A stretch of 6,229 bases of DNA, from positions 3,734 through 9,962 of the forward strand of contig DJNY01000149.1 in assembly GCA_002441865.1 (NCBI GenBank), given 5' to 3'. Of this stretch, positions 1 to 6,229 are shown piece by piece (the first letter of the stretch is position 1; the number at the start of each line of letters is the position of its first letter). Position numbers and translations under genes: made by a program. This stretch comes from Lachnospiraceae bacterium UBA6452 (lineage in GTDB: Bacteria; Bacillota; Clostridia; Lachnospirales; Lachnospiraceae). Below the pieces are notes generated by a model that made no database searches, was not told the DNA's origin, and saw nothing but the letters and a program-made list of their open reading frames with translations.

Positions 1-3000
1 ACATGACAGTAGAGCTTCTGCCGGATACTGCTTATGAGATTGATGTTACGATCAATGGAGAAGTAAAGCAGTTTACGAGAGGAACTTCGCTGCCGGAAGG
101 ATATTTCTATATCGAAGAGAAGGAATTTGGAAACCCAACAGTATATGACTGCAGGAAGGGAAAGGAGACTGTTGTTGTCCAAAAACCGCTTGACCTGCTA
201 GCTCTGCCATGTGGAGAAGCAACGGACCATCTGGAATTTCTGATCGATTCTGCAGAAAGTCTGTATGCTTATGAAACTTTACTGAATACAGGGTATAGTG
301 CAGAGGGAGAAACTGCATCTGAAGCATACCTGAAACTGACAGCGGATATTACATTAGATCATATGCTGAGGTCATTTGGTGGGACGCTGGACGGACAGAA
401 CCATACGATCACACTGGAACTGACAAAAGACAAAACAAAGCAATTTCATGATGTTGGTCTGTTTCAGGTTCTGCAAGGTACTGTTAAAAATCTGACCATT
501 GCCGGCAGCATAGAAATGGATGAGCTATCCGAGACAAATGTAGGAGCCCTTGCCGGTTATATGGACTGCAGCAATGCATCCATTGATAACTGCATATCTG
601 ATGTGAATATGTATCTTTCCGGCGAAGATATACAGGCAGGTGGACTGGTTGGTGAGGCAAGAGTGTCGGACGGAGAGCTGCAGATCAGGAACTGTAAGAT
701 GACAGGTCTGATCAGTATGGCAGGAATAAATTCTGTGCTGGCAGGTCTGGTTGCAGTTTCAAAAGGAACGGTGGAAGTCTCTGACTGCAGTATAAACGGG
801 GAACTCTGGCAGACCGGAGCGGTCAGCTATGTTGGTGGAATTGTTGGGAATGCGTATTACAGCAATTTCAGGGCGGAACGCTGCAGTGTGCTCGGAGAAA
901 GCCGGATAGAAGCAGCAGACATGATCAGTGGAATTGCCGATACATCATCAGTATCTGATCTGCAGATAGAGGACTGTATCGTAGCGGGAGAACTGACGCT
1001 TTTATCTGATGCAGCAAGCGTATTTGGGATTACAGCTGGTACGAAGGGCAGCACTGTGAAAAATTGCTTTGATTACTTAAAGGTAATGGATGCAGATGGG
1101 ACAGTAGTTTCACATAACGAACCAGTATACGAAGAGACTGTTGAGAACAGTTATATATATCAATGGGAAAAGGATGCGCAGCCAGTATTGGGATTAAAAA
1201 CAGTAACAAAGGAGCAGGTGGAAAACGGGGAGCTTTGCGGGCTGTTAAATGCAGGAAGGACAGAGCCTGCCATCTGGCATCAGACAATTGGAACAGACGC
1301 TTATCCACTGCCTGATAAAACCGCAAAAACTTCTGCGCCGGCAGAGGAACAGGAGCATGCCTATCAGTTCCTTGGCATGAACTGGTCTGAAGACGGAGCA
1401 GGAAGTGTGCGTGCAGAGGGCAGCTTCCGCTGTAAAAACTGTAAGGACTCTGTGACAGAGAAGGCTGTGATCACAGAAGAGCAGGAAGGCTCTGCCTGTG
1501 AAGAAGACAGCCGTATCTATTACACAGCAACAATTACCAGAGATGGAAAAACCTATACAGGAATAAAAACTGTCAAGATTCCTGCAACCGGTCATACATA
1601 TGGTAACTGGGAGCTTGCAGCAGATAAAACGGGTGTGAGAATATGCCAGAATAAGGCATGCGATAAAAAAGAAATATGCGATCATATGGCAAGGGAAAAA
1701 GTGAACGCATTGGAAGGCTCTGTCGGTTGCAGTCAGAATGAGTCCTGCAGCAGTCTTTTTGATGGAGATGTGCATACAAAGTGGTGTACGGATAATACTA
1801 CTGCCTATGTGATCTTTCAAACAGAAAATGCCGTGGCACCGACCGGGTATATTATGACTACCGGAAATGATAATAAAACAGATCCGGGCAGAAATCCAAA
1901 GTCATGGAAATTATATGCAATGAATGCAGAGACTGCACCTGACCGAAATGCAGAAGGCTGGGTAGAGATCGCTTCCGTGAGTGATGATACGACAATGCAG
2001 GATGAGAATTTCAAAGCTTATACATTTGCTATGACGAGACCTGCGGAGAAGTATCGTTATTTCAAATTAGAAATTACAGCGATTCATGGAAAACTGATCA
2101 TGCAGTTATCCGAATTCAGGTTATTGACGGAAAGCAGCACCTATACAAAAACGGTTTCTGCAGATGACTGTATCCCCGCCGACTATGAAGCCACCTTCTG
2201 CAGCATATGTGGACTGAATATTTCCGAGGAACAGGAGCAGGAAAACCATGCGTATGTAGAAGAGTTGATCGCCCCTGAGGTGCAGAAGAAGAGTGAAGCG
2301 ACCTGCGAGAAGAAAGCTGTTTACTATGCAATCTGTAAAAGATGTCACAAACTTGACATGGAGCATACATTTGAAGCCGGAGCGTGTGAACCGCACATGA
2401 TGGGACCGGCGCTGGAGTATCGGTGGAATAAGGACGATAGTTGTGACCTTGTATATATATGCTACGCGTGTAAGTCAACCCTGACGAAAAAGATGGAGGT
2501 AACAAGAAAAGACTTGCAGGAGCGTACCTGTATGCAGTCCGGGAAATATGTACTTTCCGCAGTGCTGGAAGAAGATGACTTCAAATATGAAGCACCGGAC
2601 ATGGAGGTGAAAGTGCCTGCAGCCGGTCATGCACTTGCAGGCGGCAGCATGAAATTTACAGAAGTGACCGGTGCAGACGGTAAGCCTATGGTAACTGCGC
2701 TGCTCCCGGTCCACTGCGGCAATGAAAATTGTACTTACCGGCAGAATATCCCTGCTATCGTAGAAGCAGGAAAAGATACAGCCACCTGCGTGGCAGACGG
2801 TGCGGTTATCTATACCGCAAAGGTGATCTGGAACGCACAGACCTATACAGATACGTATCAGATAAAGACAGCAAAGCTTGGACATAAGCTGAAGAACCAT
2901 GTGGCAAAGAAAGAGGCAACAACAGAGCAGGCGGGTATGCAGGCATACTATACATGTGAAACCTGTAACGGTAAATTTGCGGATCAGGCACTGACAAAGC

Positions 3001-3545
3001 CCGTAACAGATGCAGAACTGGCGATCCCGAAGCTGACAGCGCCGGAAGGGCAGCCAAGCCAGAACCCACAGCCGGGACAGAATCCGCAAGGGGATCAGAA
3101 GCCGGATACAAAGCCGGAAGTGATCACGCAGAAGGATGGATCAGGTATTACCATTATCAATAAGAAGAAAAAGAAGGTCAGCTATACAGGGGCAAAGAAA
3201 ACCAAAGCATCGCTGACAGTACCTGCAAAAGTAAAAATCGGCAGGAAAACATATCAGGTGATAAAACTTGCAGACTATGCGTTCAAAGGAAACAGGAAGC
3301 TGAAAAAGCTGACACTTCCGAAAAACTGCTCTTACATCGGAACGGAAGCTTTCTCCGGCTGCACAAAGCTTAAAACACTGACGATCAAATCCACCAAACT
3401 GACCGTGCAGACAGTTGCGGACAATGCATTTCAGGGAATGAGTAAAAAGACCGTGATCAGGGTGCCAAAGAGCAAGCTGAAGAAATACAGGAAGTTATTC
3501 AGAGCAAAGGGACTTGATAAAAAAGTAAAGATGAAGGCAATTTAG
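1..3545 (+). CDS. Large cysteine-rich multidomain surface protein (GLUG repeats, discoidin-like domain, BspA-type LRR tail), 5' partial
   Basis: Probable extracellular adhesin or glycan-binding protein. The frame is open from the window edge. The first ATG (position 3) is not followed by a signal peptide, so the real start almost certainly lies upstream; residues here are counted from that ATG (1180 aa to the TAG). Residues 80-140 resemble the lead-in to GLUG proteins (KLTADITLD, GGTLDGQNHTI). Residues 150-360 hold about seven GLUG-like turns (VGLFQ, VGALAGY, GGLVGE, VGGIVGN), expected to form a beta-helix. Residues 565-708 look like an F5/8 type C (discoidin/CBM32-like) domain (SLFDGDVHTKWC, NPKSWKLYAMN, YRYFKLEITA, LSEFRLL). 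Degenerate repeats with CxxC pairs and PATGH-type ends flank it at 470-533 and 728-994. A Pro/Gln linker (1012-1039) leads to a Lys-rich BspA-like LRR tail (1080-1157; YAFKGNRKLKKLTLPKN, AFSGCTKLKTLTI). There is no LPXTG motif or C-terminal membrane segment. The domain assignments are by eye. The ligand is unknown. Confidence 0.85.
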   Translation, partial: MTVELLPDTAYEIDVTINGEVKQFTRGTSLPEGYFYIEEKEFGNPTVYDCRKGKETVVVQKPLDLLALPCGEATDHLEFLIDSAESLYAYETLLNTGYSAEGETASEAYLKLTADITLDHMLRSFGGTLDGQNHTITLELTKDKTKQFHDVGLFQVLQGTVKNLTIAGSIEMDELSETNVGALAGYMDCSNASIDNCISDVNMYLSGEDIQAGGLVGEARVSDGELQIRNCKMTGLISMAGINSVLAGLVAVSKGTVEVSDCSINGELWQTGAVSYVGGIVGNAYYSNFRAERCSVLGESRIEAADMISGIADTSSVSDLQIEDCIVAGELTLLSDAASVFGITAGTKGSTVKNCFDYLKVMDADGTVVSHNEPVYEETVENSYIYQWEKDAQPVLGLKTVTKEQVENGELCGLLNAGRTEPAIWHQTIGTDAYPLPDKTAKTSAPAEEQEHAYQFLGMNWSEDGAGSVRAEGSFRCKNCKDSVTEKAVITEEQEGSACEEDSRIYYTATITRDGKTYTGIKTVKIPATGHTYGNWELAADKTGVRICQNKACDKKEICDHMAREKVNALEGSVGCSQNESCSSLFDGDVHTKWCTDNTTAYVIFQTENAVAPTGYIMTTGNDNKTDPGRNPKSWKLYAMNAETAPDRNAEGWVEIASVSDDTTMQDENFKAYTFAMTRPAEKYRYFKLEITAIHGKLIMQLSEFRLLTESSTYTKTVSADDCIPADYEATFCSICGLNISEEQEQENHAYVEELIAPEVQKKSEATCEKKAVYYAICKRCHKLDMEHTFEAGACEPHMMGPALEYRWNKDDSCDLVYICYACKSTLTKKMEVTRKDLQERTCMQSGKYVLSAVLEEDDFKYEAPDMEVKVPAAGHALAGGSMKFTEVTGADGKPMVTALLPVHCGNENCTYRQNIPAIVEAGKDTATCVADGAVIYTAKVIWNAQTYTDTYQIKTAKLGHKLKNHVAKKEATTEQAGMQAYYTCETCNGKFADQALTKPVTDAELAIPKLTAPEGQPSQNPQPGQNPQGDQKPDTKPEVITQKDGSGITIINKKKKKVSYTGAKKTKASLTVPAKVKIGRKTYQVIKLADYAFKGNRKLKKLTLPKNCSYIGTEAFSGCTKLKTLTIKSTKLTVQTVADNAFQGMSKKTVIRVPKSKLKKYRKLFRAKGLDKKVKMKAI

Positions 3546-3588
3546 CCAAAACTATCCTTTTGGTTAGTTTCGGATAGGCATATTTTTT
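3546..3588 (+). terminator. Imperfect inverted repeat plus T-tract: possible terminator of the surface-protein gene
   Basis: Directly after the TAG stop, CCAAAACTATCC (3546-3557) and GGTTAGTTTCGG (3562-3573) form a stem with 10 of 12 pairs and a TTTT loop. A run of six T lies at 3583-3588. The T-run starts nine bases after the stem, further than in a classical intrinsic terminator, and the stem is only moderately GC-rich, so termination may be weak. A second pairing, CTATCC (3552-3557) with GGATAG (3572-3577), would bring the hairpin closer to the T-run. The inverted repeat could instead, or also, be a protein-binding site, because it reaches the likely -35 region of the regulator promoter. 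Confidence 0.4.
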
Positions 3589-3596
3589 GCTAAAAT
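3588..3596 (+). promoter_or_regulatory. Extended -10 promoter candidate for the LuxR-type regulator
   Basis: TGCTAAAAT matches the extended -10 consensus TGnTATAAT with one mismatch and lies in a strongly AT-rich stretch (3580-3612). No good -35 box sits 16-18 bases upstream; the nearest, TTCGGA at 3569-3574, matches TTGACA at three of six positions. Extended -10 promoters tolerate this, but a weak -35 also fits an activator-dependent promoter. Transcription would begin near 3603, giving a leader of about 60 bases. A second TAAAAT at 3600-3605 lacks the TG extension. Confidence 0.4.
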
Positions 3597-3645
3597 GAAT
3601 AAAATTATGTATCTGTGAGAACAGTCGTGCATGGTTTTATTGTGT

Positions 3646-3652
3646 AAAGGGG
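3646..3652 (+). promoter_or_regulatory. Ribosome binding site of the LuxR-type regulator
   Basis: AAAGGGG is the only Shine-Dalgarno-like sequence ahead of the regulator. It lies 12 bases before the ATG at 3665, which is long. The in-frame TTG at 3653 directly abuts it and is too close to be used. The in-frame CTG at 3659 would have good spacing but is a rare start codon. ATG 3665 is therefore preferred, with some doubt. The surrounding TGTGTAAAGGGG matches the sequence ahead of the next gene (TGTGTAAAGGAG) at 11 of 12 bases. Confidence 0.6.
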
Positions 3653-3664
3653 TTGAGACTGCGT

Positions 3665-6040
3665 ATGTCAGAAGAAAGAGATGGGTTTTATGTCTTTCCC
3701 GAACGGGCAAAGACAAAGCTGCGGAAAGCATATATGGAAAAGCAGCCGGTTTATATTTACGGAATGGTCGGCTATGGAAAAACTGCGCTTGTAGAGCAGT
3801 TTCTTGGAAAAAAGAAATATCTGTATTTTGACGCGGCCTCATCCCCTCTTGCCTGTCTTGAGACCTTGCATACGCAGTCAATACTGGTGGTGGACAATCT
3901 GCAGTTTCTGGAGGATGAGTTTGTCAAAGACCGCCTGCTGGAGCTGATCAGACAACCGGATCTGTGGCTGATCTTCATATCCAGATCCAAATGTCCGGGC
4001 TGGCTGATCGGTGCCTACCTGAAATACCGGAATTTCTGTACGATCACAGAAACAGATCTGGAGCTTTCCGAAGATGAAATACGGAAATATTTAAAGGAAA
4101 GAGGAATGGATGAGTGCAGTCCGAATGATGTCCGTTTTGTGGAAACCTGTTGCAGAGGACATGGACTTGCAATCCGCCTTTTATGCGATCAGGCACTGAT
4201 CGAAGGACGTCCCCTGAAGGGACAGGATGTGTTTGACCATGACCTGTTTGAACGTTCCAGACTGACGTTCTGGGATTATGTGGACAGGGAGGTTTACCAG
4301 AAATGGGATGATGAACTGATCGATTTTATTATGAAGATCAGTATTGTACAGGAGTTTACACTGGAGCTTGCCACAGAGATCTCCGGTAGTGCGAGAACAC
4401 GCTATTATCTGGAAGAAGCGGTAAATATTGGTAACTTTGTGACAATAGAAAAAGATGTTTATCGCTTTGAAGAAAACGTAGTACAGAGCATGGAACGCAG
4501 GCGTTACCTGAAGCTGACGCAGGAGCAGATTTATGAGCTGTATTATACTGCAGGCCTGTACTATCGAAAGCATGGGCAGATCGTGCAGGCACTGGAGATG
4601 TTCCAGAAGTGCCACCATGTTGGACAGATCAGTGAAATACTGATCGAGAATGCAAAATATAATCCATCGGTTACCTATATTTATGAGCTCAGGAAATATT
4701 ATCTGGAAATGGATGAAGAGACAGTTCAGGGCAGGGTGGAGCTGATCGCCGGACTTTGTATGATCCAGTCGCTGCGTCTGGATGTGGAAAAGAGTGAATA
4801 CTGGTACAGCGTTTTGCAGGAAAAAGAGTGTATGGCAGAGGGAAAGACAAAGAGGCTTGCCAGAAGCTATCTGGCTTATCTGGATATTGCCCTGCCACAT
4901 CGTGGAAGCAGTAATATTGCGGCGCTGATTAAAAAATCAGCGACTCTGCTTATGAACCGGGAAATATCCCTGCCCGAATTTTCCATCACCTCCAATGCAC
5001 CGACGATGATGAATGGCGGGAAGGATTTCTGCGAATGGAGCAGACATGATAAGGAGCTGGCAAATACACTGGGGAAATTCGTTCCGCTTGTCCTTGGAAA
5101 AGCAGGAGAAGGTCTTGTGGAGCTGGCACTGGCGGAAAGCAGCTTTGAAAAGGGACTGGATGATTATGAGGTCATGCGCCTGATCGCCAAAGGACAGATG
5201 AAGGCGGATGCGGCAGGCAGGCTGGAGCAAAGCTATGTCGGAGCGGGACTGATGGCAAGACTGCATTTGTATAACGGGCATCCGGAGGATGCGGTAGAAC
5301 TGCTGACGTCTTTTAAAGAGCGGGCGCGGGCAGCGGAAAAACAGAAGATCGTATGGAACATTGAAAATGTGCTCTGTCAGATCGCCATGTATACAGAGCA
5401 GAAAACAGAGGTGGATAACTGGCTCTTGCAGGCTCCGGATGAGAATCAGGAATTTTACTGCATGGAACGGTATCGTTATCTGACAAAGGTACATATTTAT
5501 CTGGCAATGAAGCATTATGATGCGGCAAATGCGCTGCTGCAGAAGCTGTTGTATTATGCACGGATGTATGGGAGAACCTATATTCAAATGGAATGTGAGC
5601 TTCTGGACGCGATCCTGCAAAAGGAGCTGGGGCTGCCCTGGGAAGAAAATTTCCAGAAGTTGCTCAGTCAGGCAGAGATTTATGGTTTTACAAGAGTCAT
5701 TTCGCAGGAAGCAGGTCTGGCGTACAGGCTTTTGAAAGCAAAAAGCTGGACATTCTGGGATAACAGGTATAAAAAACGGCTGTATGCGGAAACAGAGAAG
5801 ATGGCAAAACAGTATCCGGGGTATATGAGCTTTCAGGGAAAGCTGGAGGAACCGATCGAGGACAAGGCGCTTCAGATCTTAAAGCTGCAGGCACTGGGTC
5901 GTTCCAATGAAATGATCGCAGAAGATCTGCATATCAGTGTCAGCACAGTCAAGTACCATTGCAGGGAAAATTACAGAAAGCTGGGTGTCAACGGAAAGGC
6001 AGCAGCGATCGCTGAAGCCCGTAAGAGACAGCTGATATAA
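3665..6040 (+). CDS. LAL/MalT-like ATP-dependent transcriptional regulator with C-terminal LuxR (GerE) helix-turn-helix
   Basis: Cytoplasmic STAND-class signal-transduction ATPase, probably a transcription activator, 791 aa from ATG 3665 (E. coli MalT is about 900). Residues 33-40 (GMVGYGKT) are a Walker A loop and 73-78 (ILVVDN) a Walker B strand with Asp77. WLIFISRSKCPGWLIG (residues 101-116) matches the sensor strand that follows in this family, and YRFEENVVQSMERR (266-279) the conserved end of the winged-helix region. Residues 280-700 are helical and TPR-like, the presumed inducer-sensing part, and contain GGKDFCEWS (451-459), which I recall from related clostridial regulators. Residues 728-791 are a GerE-type HTH (NEMIAEDLHISVSTVKYH, NYRKLGVNGKAAAIAEA), although its usual LTxRExEVL opening is replaced by IEDKALQIL. 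In this family ATP and an inducer promote oligomerisation and DNA binding. Inducer and targets are unknown; the flanking exported-protein genes are the obvious candidate targets. The gene appears intact. Confidence 0.9.
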   Translation: MSEERDGFYVFPERAKTKLRKAYMEKQPVYIYGMVGYGKTALVEQFLGKKKYLYFDAASSPLACLETLHTQSILVVDNLQFLEDEFVKDRLLELIRQPDLWLIFISRSKCPGWLIGAYLKYRNFCTITETDLELSEDEIRKYLKERGMDECSPNDVRFVETCCRGHGLAIRLLCDQALIEGRPLKGQDVFDHDLFERSRLTFWDYVDREVYQKWDDELIDFIMKISIVQEFTLELATEISGSARTRYYLEEAVNIGNFVTIEKDVYRFEENVVQSMERRRYLKLTQEQIYELYYTAGLYYRKHGQIVQALEMFQKCHHVGQISEILIENAKYNPSVTYIYELRKYYLEMDEETVQGRVELIAGLCMIQSLRLDVEKSEYWYSVLQEKECMAEGKTKRLARSYLAYLDIALPHRGSSNIAALIKKSATLLMNREISLPEFSITSNAPTMMNGGKDFCEWSRHDKELANTLGKFVPLVLGKAGEGLVELALAESSFEKGLDDYEVMRLIAKGQMKADAAGRLEQSYVGAGLMARLHLYNGHPEDAVELLTSFKERARAAEKQKIVWNIENVLCQIAMYTEQKTEVDNWLLQAPDENQEFYCMERYRYLTKVHIYLAMKHYDAANALLQKLLYYARMYGRTYIQMECELLDAILQKELGLPWEENFQKLLSQAEIYGFTRVISQEAGLAYRLLKAKSWTFWDNRYKKRLYAETEKMAKQYPGYMSFQGKLEEPIEDKALQILKLQALGRSNEMIAEDLHISVSTVKYHCRENYRKLGVNGKAAAIAEARKRQLI

Positions 6041-6064
6041 AAATTTCAGATAGAAAAAATGTGT

Positions 6065-6071
6065 AAAGGAG
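6065..6071 (+). promoter_or_regulatory. Ribosome binding site fixing the GTG start of the downstream exported protein
   Basis: AAAGGAG is a near-ideal Shine-Dalgarno sequence seven bases before GTG 6079, and it supports that non-ATG start. The 38-base gap after the regulator (6041-6078) contains no hairpin with a T-run and no convincing promoter, so read-through from the regulator gene is likely. Confidence 0.75.
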
Positions 6072-6078
6072 AAAGAAA

Positions 6079-6229
6079 GTGAAAAGAAACCGGAAAATCA
6101 GAAAACAGTTGCAGGCATATCTTTGCATGCTGGTCATGGCAGTACAATCGCTGACGCCGGTCATGCAGGTATCTGCAGAGGAAGTGACAACAGTGGATGT
6201 ATCTGCGCAGGCAGCAGAAGCAGAGACGG
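6079..6229 (+). CDS. Exported protein, N-terminal fragment with signal peptide (3' partial)
   Basis: The frame starts at GTG with a strong ribosome binding site and stays open to the window edge (50 codons). The product begins MKRNRKIRKQLQAY, a strongly basic n-region, followed by a hydrophobic core (LCMLVMAVQSLTPVM) and a likely signal peptidase I site after VSA (residues 31-33, cut before EEV). The mature start (EEVTTVDVSAQAAEAET) is acidic and Ala/Thr-rich, like the beginning of many large Lachnospiraceae surface proteins. No domain is visible yet, so the function is unknown. By analogy with the protein upstream of the regulator it may be another large adhesin-like protein; this is inference. 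Placed 38 bases after the regulator on the same strand, it is probably in the same transcript. Confidence 0.8.
   Translation, partial: MKRNRKIRKQLQAYLCMLVMAVQSLTPVMQVSAEEVTTVDVSAQAAEAET

Noticed and set aside
3..5. ATG at position 3 as the true start of the large surface protein
   Set aside because: The residues after it show no signal peptide and look like the middle of a folded domain, and only two bases precede it. The frame most likely continues upstream of the window.
1245..3111. Several minus-strand open frames of about 100-200 codons inside the surface-protein gene
   Set aside because: They overlap a coherent plus-strand multidomain protein, have Cys- and His-rich, domain-less translations, and lack convincing ribosome binding sites.
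3613..3624. CTGT-GAGA-ACAG mini hairpin with a GNRA-type loop in the regulator leader
   Set aside because: The stem has only four pairs and cannot be extended. This is expected by chance, and no riboswitch-like context surrounds it.
3631..3831. 66-codon plus-strand frame overlapping the regulator start
   Set aside because: It overlaps the regulator N-terminus in another frame, has no Shine-Dalgarno upstream, and its translation carries no recognisable motif.
4181..4900. Long open frame on the minus strand (239 codons) inside the regulator gene
   Set aside because: Its translation is rich in Cys, His, Phe, Leu and Ile without any domain pattern, as expected for the antisense of a real gene. 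The plus-strand protein has clear family motifs across the same bases.
6059..6082. Seven-codon mini-frame (MCKGERK) overlapping the GTG start of the downstream gene
   Set aside because: It contains the downstream gene's own Shine-Dalgarno and has none of its own. It lacks repeated regulatory codons and looks like chance.
6115..6129. Possible lipoprotein box around Cys16 of the downstream exported protein
   Set aside because: The sequence before the cysteine (QAYLC) does not match the L-[AS]-[GA]-C lipobox, and a good signal peptidase I site (VSA) follows the hydrophobic core.
1..6229. CRISPR arrays, tRNA/rRNA genes, transposases, integrase sites, diversity-generating retroelement parts or a defence system
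   Set aside because: No regularly spaced DNA repeats, cloverleaf-like segments, recombinase or reverse-transcriptase motifs were seen. The STAND ATPase here ends in a LuxR HTH and not an effector domain, which points to transcription control and not antiphage defence.

Overview
The window looks like part of a Lachnospiraceae-type (Clostridia) gut Firmicute chromosome. The basis is established knowledge of such genomes rather than a marker gene: a large exported protein combining GLUG repeats, a discoidin-like domain and a BspA-type leucine-rich tail; a clostridial-style LAL/MalT-like LuxR regulator; a downstream gene opening with a typical Gram-positive signal peptide; strong AAAGGAG-type ribosome binding sites; and moderate-GC codon use (judged by eye, not computed).

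Layout. Positions 1-3545 (+) hold the 3' part of a very large, cysteine-rich surface protein. Its N-terminus, with the expected signal peptide, lies upstream of the window. In order it shows GLUG-type beta-helix turns, a cysteine-containing repeat, a discoidin (F5/8 type C) domain, more of the cysteine repeats, a Pro/Gln linker and a BspA-like LRR tail. Positions 3546-3664 are a short intergenic region with an imperfect inverted repeat followed by a T-tract (possible terminator and/or operator), an extended -10 promoter candidate and a ribosome binding site. Positions 3665-6040 (+) encode a complete 791-residue STAND-type ATPase regulator with a C-terminal LuxR/GerE helix-turn-helix. After a 38-base gap with no visible terminator, a second exported protein begins at a GTG at 6079 and runs off the window.

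Working together (inference). A ligand-responsive, ATP-dependent transcription activator sits between two exported proteins on the same strand and appears to be transcribed together with the downstream one. The simplest reading is a surface-adhesin or glycan-binding locus with its own local regulator. No mobile element, CRISPR array, tRNA, rRNA or recognised defence system is visible. I see no clear evidence for an entirely new kind of system. The most distinctive signals are the cysteine-patterned repeat architecture of the first protein and the inverted repeat in front of the regulator.
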